Shown piece by piece: positions 45,425 to 53,350 of a DNA stretch of 64,000 nt. The notes beneath the pieces were generated by a model. The model had not been told where the DNA came from. It saw only the letters and a program-made list of their open reading frames with translations, and did no database searches. This DNA comes from Kribbella sp. VKM Ac-2569 (GTDB taxonomy: Bacteria > Actinomycetota > Actinomycetes > Propionibacteriales > Kribbellaceae). The stretch spans positions 1,426,001 through 1,490,000 of the forward strand of contig NZ_SGXJ01000001.1 of assembly GCF_004216905.1 (NCBI RefSeq). The letters are read 5' to 3'. Every line of letters begins with the position of its first letter. Positions within the stretch are counted from its first letter, which is position 1. The position numbers and the translations under genes are program-made.

Positions 45425-45439
45425 ATTAGTCCTACGAAT
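45425..45439. promoter_or_regulatory. Candidate FadR-type GntR operator
   Basis: ATTAGTCCTACGAAT contains TAGTCCTACGA, which fits TNGTNNNACNA, the general motif of FadR-subfamily GntR regulators. It lies directly after the presumed GH95 -10 (45452-45447), at about +1 to +15. The GntR gene encoded 1.4 kb away in the divergent arm is the natural partner. Confidence 0.55.
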
Positions 45440-45446
45440 TGCCGGG

Positions 45447-45475
45447 ATCGTAGCGCTGTAGGGCGCAGTGGTCCA
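45447..45475 (-). promoter_or_regulatory. Candidate promoter of the GH95 operon
   Basis: Minus-strand TGGACC at 45475-45470, 17-base spacer, TACGAT at 45452-45447. It uses the opposite strand of the conserved element, so the element may be bidirectional here. Confidence 0.4.
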
Positions 45476-45515
45476 TACTGAACGCCATCCTGATGGAAGA
45501 AAGATCCCATCTATC
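45448..45515 (+). promoter_or_regulatory. Conserved promoter/leader element, copy 2 (upstream of fucD)
   Basis: TCGTAGCGCT (45448-45457), 11 bases, TGGTCCATACTGAA (45469-45482), 15 bases, AGAAAGATCCCATCTATC (45498-45515). Same blocks, order and orientation as at 5227-5158 before GH127-larA; ATTGC just upstream is also shared. CATACT (45474-45479) is a possible -10 for fucD, with the third block in the leader 20 bases before the start codon. Confidence 0.65.
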
Positions 45516-45534
45516 TGTGACAGTGAGGGCCGCC

Positions 45535-46854
45535 ATGCCGCGCATCACCTCCGTGGAGGTTGTCGATGTCCGCTTCCCGACATCACTGACCCAGGACGGG
45601 TCGGACGCGATGAACAAGGACGGCGACTACTCGGCGGCGTACGTCGTCGTGCACACCGACGATCCGGCGCTGTCCGGGTACGGCTTCACCTTCACGATCG
45701 GGCGCGGCAACGACCTGTGCGTCGCCGCGGCGGTCCAACGTGCCGCGCCGCTGGCGGGGCGTGACGTCGACGTACTCTGCGACGACCTCGGCGGGATCTA
45801 CCGAGAACTGCAGTCGGACAGCCAGTTGCGATGGCTGGGCCCGGACAAGGGCGTGATCCACCTCGCGCTGGCCGCGGTGATGAACGCGGTCTGGGACCTC
45901 GCCGCCCGCAGGGCCGGCGTACCGCTGTGGCGACTGCTGTCCGAGATGTCACCCGAACAACTGGTGGCGGCCGCGGATCTGCGGTACCTGTCCGACGTCC
46001 TGACGCCGGACCAGGCCGTCGCTCTGCTGGCCCGGCAGGAAACGGGCCGGAAGCAACGAATCGAGGAACTCGAGACGACCGGCTACCCGTGCTACACGAC
46101 CTCCGCCGGATGGCTCGGGTACTCCGACGCCAAGCTGCGGCGGCTCTGCGAGGAGGCCGTTGCCTCAGGCTACAAACACGTGAAGCTGAAGGTCGGCGCC
46201 GATCTGGCCGACGACATCCGGCGGTGCGGGATCGCCCGGGAGGTCCTCGGACCGGACGGCCACCTGATGATCGACGCCAACCAGGTCTGGGACGTCCCCG
46301 AGGCGATCGAATGGGTCAAGGCGCTCGCCCAGTTCGACCCGCTGTGGATCGAGGAACCGACCAGTCCGGACGACATCCTCGGCCACGCGGCGATCCGCAA
46401 GGCCGTCTCCCCCATCGGCGTCGCCACCGGCGAGCACGGCATGAACCGGGTGCTCTTCAAGCAGATGTTCCAGGCCGAGGCCATCGACTACTGTCAGCTC
46501 GACGCCGCCCGCCTCGGCAGCGTGAACGAAGTACTCGCTGTCTACCTCCTCGCCGCCTGCTTCGACGTACCGGTGTGTCCGCACGCGGGTGGTGTCGGTC
46601 TGTGCGAACTCGTTCAGCACCTCGCGATCTTCGACTACGTCGCGGTCTCGGGCAGTCTCGACGGTCGTGTCACGGAGTACGTCGACCACCTGCACGAGCA
46701 CTTCGTCGAGCCCTGCGTGGTACGGAACGGCTCGTACGTGCTTCCGGTCGCGCCCGGTTACAGTGCCGAGATGTACACCGAGTCAGTTCAGACCTACCGG
46801 TTCCCGGACGGCACCTACTGGGCGTCACGCGCGGACGAGGAACTGGTTCCATGA
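45535..46854 (+). CDS. fucD: L-fuconate dehydratase
   Basis: A 439-residue enolase-superfamily acid-sugar dehydratase converting L-fuconate to 2-keto-3-deoxy-L-fuconate. All active-site residues of Xanthomonas FucD are present with a constant offset of one: K217 and K219 in HVKLKVG, D247 in LMIDANQVW, E273 in WIEEPTSPDD, E300 in TGEHG and H350 in VCPHAGGVG. The signatures VRFPTSLTQDGSDAMN and YPCYTTSAGWLGY are specific to this subgroup. Start ATG 45535 follows GAGGG; the frame opens at 45493. It is divergent from GH95 and overlaps the GntR gene by ATGA. It links released L-fucose to central metabolism through a non-phosphorylating route. Confidence 0.95.
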   Translation: MPRITSVEVVDVRFPTSLTQDGSDAMNKDGDYSAAYVVVHTDDPALSGYGFTFTIGRGNDLCVAAAVQRAAPLAGRDVDVLCDDLGGIYRELQSDSQLRWLGPDKGVIHLALAAVMNAVWDLAARRAGVPLWRLLSEMSPEQLVAAADLRYLSDVLTPDQAVALLARQETGRKQRIEELETTGYPCYTTSAGWLGYSDAKLRRLCEEAVASGYKHVKLKVGADLADDIRRCGIAREVLGPDGHLMIDANQVWDVPEAIEWVKALAQFDPLWIEEPTSPDDILGHAAIRKAVSPIGVATGEHGMNRVLFKQMFQAEAIDYCQLDAARLGSVNEVLAVYLLAACFDVPVCPHAGGVGLCELVQHLAIFDYVAVSGSLDGRVTEYVDHLHEHFVEPCVVRNGSYVLPVAPGYSAEMYTESVQTYRFPDGTYWASRADEELVP

Positions 46855-47600
46855 CCTCGGGCAAGCTCGCCGAGCAGCCTCGTACTCCTGGCGTCTCACA
46901 GACCGACGTCGTGGTCCAGGGAATCCGGCAGATGATCATCGACGGCCGGCTCCGGCCGGGCGACCGGCTTCCCATCGAGAAGGACCTCGCGGCAGCCCTC
47001 GGCGTGTCGAGGAACCCTTTGCGCGAAGGGGTCCGCGCACTGTCGATGATGGGCGTTCTCGAGACGCGCCAGGGCGACGGTACGTATGTCACGAAGCTGG
47101 ACCCTTCGATGCTGCTGGCGCCGATGGGCTTCGTGGTCGACCTGCACGACGGCACCGGAACCACCCACCTGCACTCGGTACGCCGGATCCTCGAGACGGA
47201 GGCCGCCGCGTCGGCGGCGCAGCGGGTGGGCGTCGAGGAACTCGAGGCCGCCGCCGAACTGCTCCGGCACAACGAGGCCGAACTGTCGCTCGAGGAACCC
47301 AACCACGAGACGGTCATCGAGAACGACATCGCGTTCCATCGCATCATCGCGGAGGCGGCCGGCAACCCGGTGCTGACCGCGCTGATCGACGCCCTGGGCG
47401 GACGCACGATGCGGGACCGGCTGCGCCGATCCATCACGCAGCCCGGCGCCGACGAGACCGCCCACCGGGAACACCTGTCGATCCTCGCCGCACTGACCGC
47501 CCACGACCCCGACCGGGCACGCACCCGGATGTCCGCCCATCTGTTCACGGTCGAGGACTACCTCCTCGAACGAAGTGTCGTGAACCCGAGCACGGAATGA
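46851..47600 (+). CDS. GntR-family regulator, FadR/FCD subfamily
   Basis: A 249-residue regulator. The winged helix is at residues 18-80 (IIDGRLRPGDRLPIEKDLAAALGVS), with RNPLREGVRALSMMGVLETRQGDGTYV. The all-helical FCD ligand domain has the metal-site pattern NDIAFHRIIAEAAGNPVL and the later H in AHREHLSILAAL. FCD regulators usually sense organic or sugar acids, so L-fuconate or its ketodeoxy product is a good candidate effector. ATG 46851 overlaps the fucD stop by four bases. Likely target sites are in the intergenic region 45400-45534. Confidence 0.9.
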   Translation: MTSGKLAEQPRTPGVSQTDVVVQGIRQMIIDGRLRPGDRLPIEKDLAAALGVSRNPLREGVRALSMMGVLETRQGDGTYVTKLDPSMLLAPMGFVVDLHDGTGTTHLHSVRRILETEAAASAAQRVGVEELEAAAELLRHNEAELSLEEPNHETVIENDIAFHRIIAEAAGNPVLTALIDALGGRTMRDRLRRSITQPGADETAHREHLSILAALTAHDPDRARTRMSAHLFTVEDYLLERSVVNPSTE

Positions 47601-47606
47601 GAGCGC

Positions 47607-49640
47607 GTGAGCCTGCTGCACTGGAGTACCCCTGACCTCGCCCTGACCTTCGCCCTCGACGACGGGCCGGTGCGGCTGGTCGCCGTACGCGAAACCACTC
47701 AGCCCGACGGGCCCTTGCCGGATCCGAGCCAGCCGCTGGTCGAGATCTCGGCCATCGGGTACGGGCACAGCAGGAACCGGCACGCGAACACCGTGCTCGG
47801 TCAGCGACTGCGCTATGTCCGCCACGAGGACAGCGAGAACACGCTGCGGATCCAGCAGGAGGACCCCGAGTCCGGACTGCTCGTCACCAGCGTGTTCGAA
47901 GCGCGGGCCGGAGTCCGCACCTGGTCGGAAGCATCGATGACCGGGCCCGGCTCGCTCGAGCTGACCTTCCTGTCCTCTTTGGTCGTCGGTCTCGAGTCCG
48001 TCGACGCCGAGCTGTACTCCGCCGCCAACAGCTGGATGGCCGAGAGCAGATGGTCAGCACAGCGACTGCGCGCCGGGGAACTCGCGGACATTGTCAGCGA
48101 GGGGCATCATCACGTCGCCAATACGCGGCATGCGGTGACCAGCACCAACTCGTGGTCCTGCGGCGAACGGCTCCCGATCGGCGTGCTGGTCGATCGAGGT
48201 ACGCCGTACGCGCTCGGCTGGCAGATCGAGCACAACGGACCATGGCACTACGAGCTGGGAGAGAGCCGGCGCGGCGGCTACCTGCTGCTGAGCGGCCCGA
48301 CCGACCTGGAACACCAGTGGACCGTGGAGCTCACCGGGGACAAGCCGTTCACGTCCGTGCCGGTATCACTGGTCGCCGGAACCGACCGCGACAGCGTGTT
48401 CGCCGCGCTCACCCGGCAACGCCGCGCGATCCGTCAGCGGCGGCCGATCGACGACCGGATGCCAGTGGTCTTCAACGACTACATGAACACCTTGCTCGGC
48501 GATCCGACCACCGAAAAGCTCCTGCCGCTGATCGATGCGGCCGCCGAGGCCGGCGCGGACTACTTCTGCATCGACGCCGGCTGGTACGCCGAGGGCAACT
48601 GGTGGGACACCGTCGGCGCCTGGCAACCCTCGACCACGCGTTTCCCGAACGGGCTCGCCGAAGTGATCAAACGGATCCACGACCGCGGCATGGTGCCTGG
48701 GCTGTGGCTCGAACCCGAGGTCATCGGCATGCGTTCGCCGATCGCCGGCGAACTGCCCGACGACGCGTTTCTCACCCGCCGCGGCATCCGGGTCGCCGAA
48801 GGCGGTCGCTACCTGCTCGACCTCCGCAGCCCGACCGCCCGCAAGCATCTCGACGACACCGTCGATCGGCTGGTCGAGGAGTTCGGTGTCGGCTTCTTCA
48901 AGTTCGACAACAACACCATCACCGGTCCTGGAACCGACAAGGGCGGTACGTCGCTCGGCCACGGACTACTGGAACACAACCGCGCGCTCCTCGACTGGCT
49001 CGACGGGCTCCATACCCGCCACCCGGACCTGCTGATCGAGAACTGCGGTTCCGGCGCGATGCGGATGGACTACGCGATGCTGTCCCGCCTCCACCTGCAG
49101 TCGACCTCCGACCAGGAAGACCCGTTGCTCTACGCACCGATCACCGCTGCCGCGCCGGCCGCCGTACTGCCTGAGCAAGCCGGCCATTGGGCCTACCCGA
49201 TCACCGGAACCACCCGCGAACAGTTCACCTTCGCTCTCGTCAACGGCATCCCCGGTCGCCTGTACCTCTCCGGTCACCTGAACCGCATGACACCGGCCGA
49301 GCTCGACCTGGTCCGTTCGGCACTCGCCGCCCACCGGGACATCCTCGAGGATCTCGATTCGCTCGTCCCTGCTTGGCCCCTGGGCCTGCCCGGATGGACC
49401 GACGACTGGATCGCCCTGAGCCTCAACGGCCCGGAAACCACCTATCTGACCCTGTGGCATCGCGAGCCCGGCCCCGCCACCATCAGCCTCCCCATCCCTC
49501 GAGCGACGATCGTCCCGCACTTCCCCGCCGACGACTCCGACTGGACCTACACCTGGGCCGACGACGACACCCTCACCGTCACCGCCCACACCCCCGAACC
49601 CTCCGCCCGCGTTCTGCGCCTGACCCCCACCGGGCAGTAG
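47607..49640 (+). CDS. GH36 alpha-galactosidase
   Basis: A 677-residue GH36 enzyme: N-terminal beta-supersandwich, central TIM barrel with CIDAGWYAEGNWWDTVGAW near residue 315, nucleophile aspartate in FGVGFFKFDNN near residue 430, and the ENCGSGAMRMDYAMLSR and STSDQEDPLLY segments with the acid/base aspartate. No signal peptide. GTG 47607 lies six bases after the GntR stop, so it is probably the third gene of the fucD operon. It would remove alpha-galactosyl units from the same imported oligosaccharides, for example galactosylated or fucosylated side chains. Confidence 0.9.
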   Translation: MSLLHWSTPDLALTFALDDGPVRLVAVRETTQPDGPLPDPSQPLVEISAIGYGHSRNRHANTVLGQRLRYVRHEDSENTLRIQQEDPESGLLVTSVFEARAGVRTWSEASMTGPGSLELTFLSSLVVGLESVDAELYSAANSWMAESRWSAQRLRAGELADIVSEGHHHVANTRHAVTSTNSWSCGERLPIGVLVDRGTPYALGWQIEHNGPWHYELGESRRGGYLLLSGPTDLEHQWTVELTGDKPFTSVPVSLVAGTDRDSVFAALTRQRRAIRQRRPIDDRMPVVFNDYMNTLLGDPTTEKLLPLIDAAAEAGADYFCIDAGWYAEGNWWDTVGAWQPSTTRFPNGLAEVIKRIHDRGMVPGLWLEPEVIGMRSPIAGELPDDAFLTRRGIRVAEGGRYLLDLRSPTARKHLDDTVDRLVEEFGVGFFKFDNNTITGPGTDKGGTSLGHGLLEHNRALLDWLDGLHTRHPDLLIENCGSGAMRMDYAMLSRLHLQSTSDQEDPLLYAPITAAAPAAVLPEQAGHWAYPITGTTREQFTFALVNGIPGRLYLSGHLNRMTPAELDLVRSALAAHRDILEDLDSLVPAWPLGLPGWTDDWIALSLNGPETTYLTLWHREPGPATISLPIPRATIVPHFPADDSDWTYTWADDDTLTVTAHTPEPSARVLRLTPTGQ

Positions 49641-49683
49641 CTCGGCAGGGCTGTCTCCAACGGGTAGCGGCCGACTCGGGTGG

Positions 49684-50319
49684 TTACTGCGTTCTGCTCT
49701 TGTGGTCGTCGCGTAACTGGTTGGTCGTCACGTTGATGTCGGCGACCTGGCCGGCCAGGTTCGGGTTGCTGTTCTCGAGCTGTGCGCCGGCCTCGGCCAA
49801 AGGCGCCAGCAAGGTTGCGGTGTCGTTGTCACCGAGCGCGTGCAGAAGGCGGTCGACGCTTTCCTGGGTGGTGGCGTCCAGGTCGTCGAGCGCGGTGATC
49901 TGCGCGGCGAGCCGCCGCAGGTGCGCCGCGTTGTCCCGGGCCCATTGGGTGACGGCACGTTCGCCGGCGCGGCGGTCGCGGGCCGCCTGCACCCGCTGTT
50001 CGCCAGTCATGTCCGCCTGATCGGTGCTGTGCGAGTTGAGGCGCAGGTAGCGACGCTCGGCCGCCTGCCGGCTGGCAACGCCGAGTGCGGGGGCGAGGTC
50101 TGCCCAGCTGACGCCCTGGTCGCGCGCCGCACCGATGAGCAACGGCTCCCATGTCGCGAGCCGATCCTGCACGACCCGCAGTTCGGTCAGCGCCGCGACA
50201 ACGTTCAACGAGCTGACGCCGTACCTCGGGGCTTCATCGACCTGAGATGCGAGCTGCCGAACAATCTGCTCGACGGCGGCGAGCGCGGCTGCCACCGGAT
50301 TGCGCGCGTCGGCGGTCAC
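49684..50319 (-). CDS. RheA-like repressor of hsp18
   Basis: A 211-residue, mostly helical protein of the actinobacterial HSP18 regulator type. A helix-turn-helix-like segment, GVSWADLAPALGVASRQAAERRYLRL, spans about residues 68-93. It is divergent from an Hsp20 gene, the arrangement of rheA/hsp18 in Streptomyces, where RheA acts as a thermosensing repressor. The decisive support is the intervening sequence TGTCATC-N5-GATGACA, the published RheA operator. Start GTG 50319 has GAGG seven bases upstream. Confidence 0.82.
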   Translation of the reverse strand: MTADARNPVAAALAAVEQIVRQLASQVDEAPRYGVSSLNVVAALTELRVVQDRLATWEPLLIGAARDQGVSWADLAPALGVASRQAAERRYLRLNSHSTDQADMTGEQRVQAARDRRAGERAVTQWARDNAAHLRRLAAQITALDDLDATTQESVDRLLHALGDNDTATLLAPLAEAGAQLENSNPNLAGQVADINVTTNQLRDDHKSRTQ

Positions 50320-50340
50320 TCCGTCACCTCATCAATTCAA

Positions 50341-50359
50341 TGTCAGCGATTGGACGACA
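50341..50359. promoter_or_regulatory. Second, degenerate RheA-type site
   Basis: TGTCAGCGATTGGACGACA shares 15 of 19 positions with the main operator at 50368-50386, including the outer TGTC/GACA arms. The centres are 27 bases apart. It is nearer the repressor gene and may give autoregulation. Confidence 0.45.
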
Positions 50360-50366
50360 TCTCCGC

Positions 50367-50395
50367 TTGTCATCGTTTCGATGACATGTTATACC
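50367..50395 (+). promoter_or_regulatory. hsp20 promoter
   Basis: TTGTCA at 50367-50372, 17-base spacer, TATACC at 50390-50395. The operator overlaps the -35 and spacer, so a bound repressor would exclude the polymerase. Confidence 0.55.
50368..50386. promoter_or_regulatory. RheA-type heat-shock operator
   Basis: TGTCATCGTTTCGATGACA: perfect eight-base inverted repeats around three bases, equal to TGTCATC-N5-GATGACA described for the hsp18 promoter of Streptomyces albus. Confidence 0.85.
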
Positions 50396-50447
50396 GGAAG
50401 TGCGTATTGACACCACCGTTCACTCGACGACACAGGAGGTGCAGACG

Positions 50448-50891
50448 ATGTTGATGCGCACAGACCCGTTCCGGGAGTTCGACCGGCTGGCTCAGCAGGT
50501 CCTCGGGAGCCAGGCGCCGGGCACGTGGTCCCGGCCGACCGCGATGCCGATGGACGCCTATCGGCAGGGCGACGAGTACGTCGTTTCCTTCGATCTTCCC
50601 GGTGTCTCACCGGACGCGATCGACCTGGACGTGGAACGCAACGTACTCACCGTGAAGGCCGAGCGCAGACCGCTCGAACTCGGTGAGGACGTGGAGATGC
50701 AGGTCGCCGAGCGTCCGCTCGGGGTGTTCTCCCGGCAACTGTTCCTGGGTGACGCACTGGACGCCGACCGGATCGAGGCCGGCTACGAAGGCGGCGTACT
50801 GACGCTGCGGATTCCGATCGCCGAACAGGCGAAGCCACGCAAGATCTCGATCGCGGGCACGGCCGGTGATCGCAAGCAGATCAACGCCTGA
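50448..50891 (+). CDS. Hsp20/alpha-crystallin small heat-shock protein (Hsp18)
   Basis: A 147-residue small heat-shock chaperone. The alpha-crystallin domain runs from about residue 38 (DAYRQGDEYVVSFDLPGVSPDAIDLDVERN in outline) to GVLTLRIPIAE near 128, including the AYEGGVLTL-like box. Residues 1-35 form the usual variable N-terminus with FREFDRLAQQVLG. Start ATG 50448 has AGGAGG eight bases upstream. Heat induction is expected through release of the RheA-like repressor from the operator at 50368-50386. Confidence 0.95.
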   Translation: MLMRTDPFREFDRLAQQVLGSQAPGTWSRPTAMPMDAYRQGDEYVVSFDLPGVSPDAIDLDVERNVLTVKAERRPLELGEDVEMQVAERPLGVFSRQLFLGDALDADRIEAGYEGGVLTLRIPIAEQAKPRKISIAGTAGDRKQINA

Positions 50892-50949
50892 CCCGGCACC
50901 GCTGACACCGCCGGCCACAGGGCTTGATGTTGTCGATGGGGTGAGATCG

Positions 50950-51260
50950 ATGACGGTCGACACACAGCAACTCGACGAGGCGTTTCTCGACCTCACGCTC
51001 GCCGATGACGAGCTGATGCGGGCCGAGTTCGACGCCCTGATCGCTGCCTGCTGGGAATCGCCGAGCGAACCACCCCTCGACAAGCCCTGTCCAACCGGCG
51101 GTGGGCGGCGGCCACGACCACAGTCGCCGCGGGTCCGCCGCCGTGCCTCTGCGCCCGAACGGGTCCTGCCGCGACGCCCGGCCGGCCGCGCCCGCGGCCC
51201 TCCGCAGCACCAAGCGGCCAGCCGCCGCATCACCGCTACTGGTTCAGTAGGCGACGGTGA
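50950..51260 (+). CDS. Small acidic-N-terminal hypothetical protein, 3' end uncertain
   Basis: ATG 50950 opens a reading frame whose first 40 residues (MTVDTQQLDEAFLDLTLADD onward, then ELMRAEFDALIAACW) match a small protein family widespread in actinomycetes, usually about 90-120 residues with a proline/arginine-rich tail and unknown function. In this frame there is no stop until 51780, deep inside the convergent NmrA-like gene. A shift of frame after about 51060 would give a proline-rich tail ending in YWFSRRR at a stop at 51258-51260, which is used here as the end. So it may be a frameshifted gene, or a sequencing error may be present. No function is proposed. Confidence 0.35.
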
Positions 51261-51891
51261 AGCGGGTGCGGTGGTGTTTGGGGATCTCGAGTTCGTCGGC
51301 GAAGGCGATCGCGTAGTCCGGGCCGGAGATCTGGGAGACGCCGTTCTCGTCGCGCAGCAGGATGTCGTCGCCGATCCGGAACTTGCCGGTGCGGTTGCCC
51401 GGGTTGAACGATCCGTACAGCATCGGCGGACTCACGTAGAACCAATCAGCGTCCACCGCGGTGTTACGCAGTACGTCGAGGGCCCGAGCGTGGGCCTGTG
51501 CTTCACCGAGGTACTCGGCCGGCCACTCGGGCAGGTCCAGCACCAGCGGACCGCCCGGCGAGGAGGCGAGGCTGCCGGTTCCACCGACCACGCCGAGGCG
51601 CGCGCCGGTTTCGGCTGCGGCCTGGAGCATCGTCGGTACAACGTCCTTCAGCTCCGGGAAACCTGGCGGGATCGAGGGAATCGCGAGCACGATGACGTCG
51701 GCGCCCTTGCTGACGTCCCGGACGAACGCATCGTCGTACGCCGATCCGGCAGTGGCCGTGAGCCGTGGATGTTCGGGTAGTTTGCTGACGTCGCGGGCTA
51801 CGCCGACCACGCTGTGACCGCGGTTCAGCAGTTCCCCGGTGATCTGGCCGCCGGCGTAACCGGTCGCGCCGAAGACGACGACTGTGGACAT
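51244..51891 (-). CDS. NmrA/NAD(P)-binding Rossmann-fold protein
   Basis: A 215-residue atypical SDR with the N-terminal motif VVVFGATGYAGGQITGELLNRG (NAD(P) loop GATGYAGG) and a GVVGGTGSLASSPGGPLVLD core. The YxxxK pair is absent, typical of NmrA-like sensors or reductases of flavin/quinone type. Start ATG 51891 has AGGAG seven bases upstream. It lies 11 bases after the CGNR gene on the same strand, so the two form an operon, and the CGNR protein likely regulates it. Confidence 0.85.
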   Translation of the reverse strand: MSTVVVFGATGYAGGQITGELLNRGHSVVGVARDVSKLPEHPRLTATAGSAYDDAFVRDVSKGADVIVLAIPSIPPGFPELKDVVPTMLQAAAETGARLGVVGGTGSLASSPGGPLVLDLPEWPAEYLGEAQAHARALDVLRNTAVDADWFYVSPPMLYGSFNPGNRTGKFRIGDDILLRDENGVSQISGPDYAIAFADELEIPKHHRTRFTVAY

Positions 51892-51902
51892 AGGGGTGCT
51901 CC

Positions 51903-52496
51903 TCATTGTTGGTTTTTGCGCCGGGTGCGGGACGCCCGGAGGTTCGGGGCGTTGCCGCACACCTTGGAGTCGTGCCAGACGCGGGCCTGGTTGCGTGACT
52001 CGTCGTAGAAGCTGACGCCGCAGCGCGTTCCCGCGCAGGACTTCAACCGCGAAAGCGTTCCGTTGCTGTGGGCAAGCAACAACTCCATGGACACCAACGC
52101 GGCCACGCCCTCCCAACCGCGCTCCACGGGTCGGTAATCGACACGCCCGTCCGGTTCGAGCTGCAGCCGGATGTCGACCGGCAGCACCTCCGCAGGCGCG
52201 GTAGCCGGCGAGTGGACGTGCTCTGCCTGTGCTCGAGTCGCCTGCCGTAGTTGTTCACGTAGACGCCGAAGCGGCGGCAGGTCCGCCTCGCCCAGCAACA
52301 GGTCCGGCATCGGTTTGCCGGTTGCATCCGCCCAGCGAGCCAGCGCCTCCCGCAACCAGTCGTTCGCGGCAGCCGGATCGGCAAGCTGGTCCTCGGTTCC
52401 CTGCAGCTCGTCGAGCGTCGTGTTCACCAACTCCTGCGCGAGCCGCAACCCACCCGGCGCCAACACCAGCCCGAACCGCGCCGTACTCGATGACAT
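51903..52496 (-). CDS. CGNR zinc-finger regulator
   Basis: A 197-residue protein of the ABATE/CGNR family. The N-terminal stress-induced domain (LAQELVNTTLDELQG) is followed by a C-terminal zinc finger with C-x4-C in KSCAGTRCGVSFYDES and KVCGNAPNLRASRTRRK; here the usual CGNR reads VCGNAPN. It is a probable DNA-binding regulator of the adjacent NmrA-like gene. ATG 52496 is preferred to 52547; the extra upstream residues are hydrophobic and unlike the family. Confidence 0.85.
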   Translation of the reverse strand: MSSSTARFGLVLAPGGLRLAQELVNTTLDELQGTEDQLADPAAANDWLREALARWADATGKPMPDLLLGEADLPPLRRLREQLRQATRAQAEHVHSPATAPAEVLPVDIRLQLEPDGRVDYRPVERGWEGVAALVSMELLLAHSNGTLSRLKSCAGTRCGVSFYDESRNQARVWHDSKVCGNAPNLRASRTRRKNQQ

Positions 52497-52569
52497 AACC
52501 AAAACGTATACGCTTATGTCACACCAGACAAGGCCCAGCCACCCCAACCATCCCCGGCCTACGCACGAG

Positions 52570-53205
52570 TCAGGCGTCTGCCGCGTCCGGTAGGGCGTTT
52601 GGTCCGAGGAGGTCTTTCAATGCGGCTGTCATCGCCGCGACGAGGTTGCGGTGCGGATCGATGAGCCACTGGAGTTGGAGTCCGTCCCAGAGGGCCACCA
52701 GGGATTCCGCGATGCCGTGCGGGTCGCGATCGTTGGTGATGCGCCCCTCCAACTGGTCCCGGCGTACGGCGATCGCGAGCATGCCGATCGTCAGCTCGTA
52801 CCGCTGACGGAACCACTCGTGCGCCGGATGATCCGGCGCCGATGACTCCGCGGCCATGAGCGCCAGCAGGCGCAGCATCTCAGGCCGGTCGACGTTCCGG
52901 CGCACATACTGCAGTACGGCGTACGCCACGCCCTCGTTCTGGCTGTCGAGCTGGAACGAGTCGGCGTGGGCGGAATCGGCGCTCTCGAGAACCGCAACCA
53001 GCAGCGCACTCTTGCTCGGGAAGTGATGGACGACTGCGGTCAGGCTGATGTCGAGCTGCTTCGCGATCTCCCGCAGCGACCCGCCCCGGTAGCCCCGCGA
53101 CGAGAAGACCGACGTCGCGGACGCGACGATCTCGGCCTGGCGCCGCGCGCTCTTGGCGTACGGCCCGCGCCGAGCGGCCGGCCGACTCGCTGTCTTGTCG
53201 CTCAT
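52570..53205 (-). CDS. TetR-family regulator (likely of the glucuronide operon)
   Basis: A 211-residue TetR repressor. The helix-turn-helix spans about residues 22-65 (IVASATSVFSSRGYRGGSLREIAKQLDIS, HHFPSKSALLVAVLE); the C-terminal ligand domain has the usual helix LVALWDGLQLQWLIDP. It is divergent from the glucuronide importer/beta-glucuronidase operon, 145 bases apart. Since E. coli UidR, which controls uidA, is also TetR-type, control of this operon by glucuronides is the natural reading. A CAGTTGTACTG near-palindrome at 53251-53261 could be its site. Confidence 0.88.
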   Translation of the reverse strand: MSDKTASRPAARRGPYAKSARRQAEIVASATSVFSSRGYRGGSLREIAKQLDISLTAVVHHFPSKSALLVAVLESADSAHADSFQLDSQNEGVAYAVLQYVRRNVDRPEMLRLLALMAAESSAPDHPAHEWFRQRYELTIGMLAIAVRRDQLEGRITNDRDPHGIAESLVALWDGLQLQWLIDPHRNLVAAMTAALKDLLGPNALPDAADA

Positions 53206-53250
53206 GACGCCACCCTATGCGCCAGAGAATCCGTCCGCACGAAAGTATGG

Positions 53251-53261
53251 CAGTTGTACTG
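53251..53261. promoter_or_regulatory. Possible TetR operator
   Basis: CAGTTGTACTG has four-base arms (CAGT/ACTG) around TGT, in the intergenic region between the TetR gene and the importer operon. The motif GTATGG also occurs on both sides (near 53245 and 53270). Short and unproven. Confidence 0.3.
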
Positions 53262-53350
53262 TTTTCGCTGTATGGTCCTGGTCACCCACAAGACGACGTA
53301 CGGACGAGGCGGCGACGCTTCGACCCCGGGCGAGAGGATCGGGAACCTCG

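Noticed and set aside
42697..45429. 910-residue open frame on the plus strand
   Set aside because: Antisense to GH95 and the LplB-type permease; no motif, arginine-rich composition.
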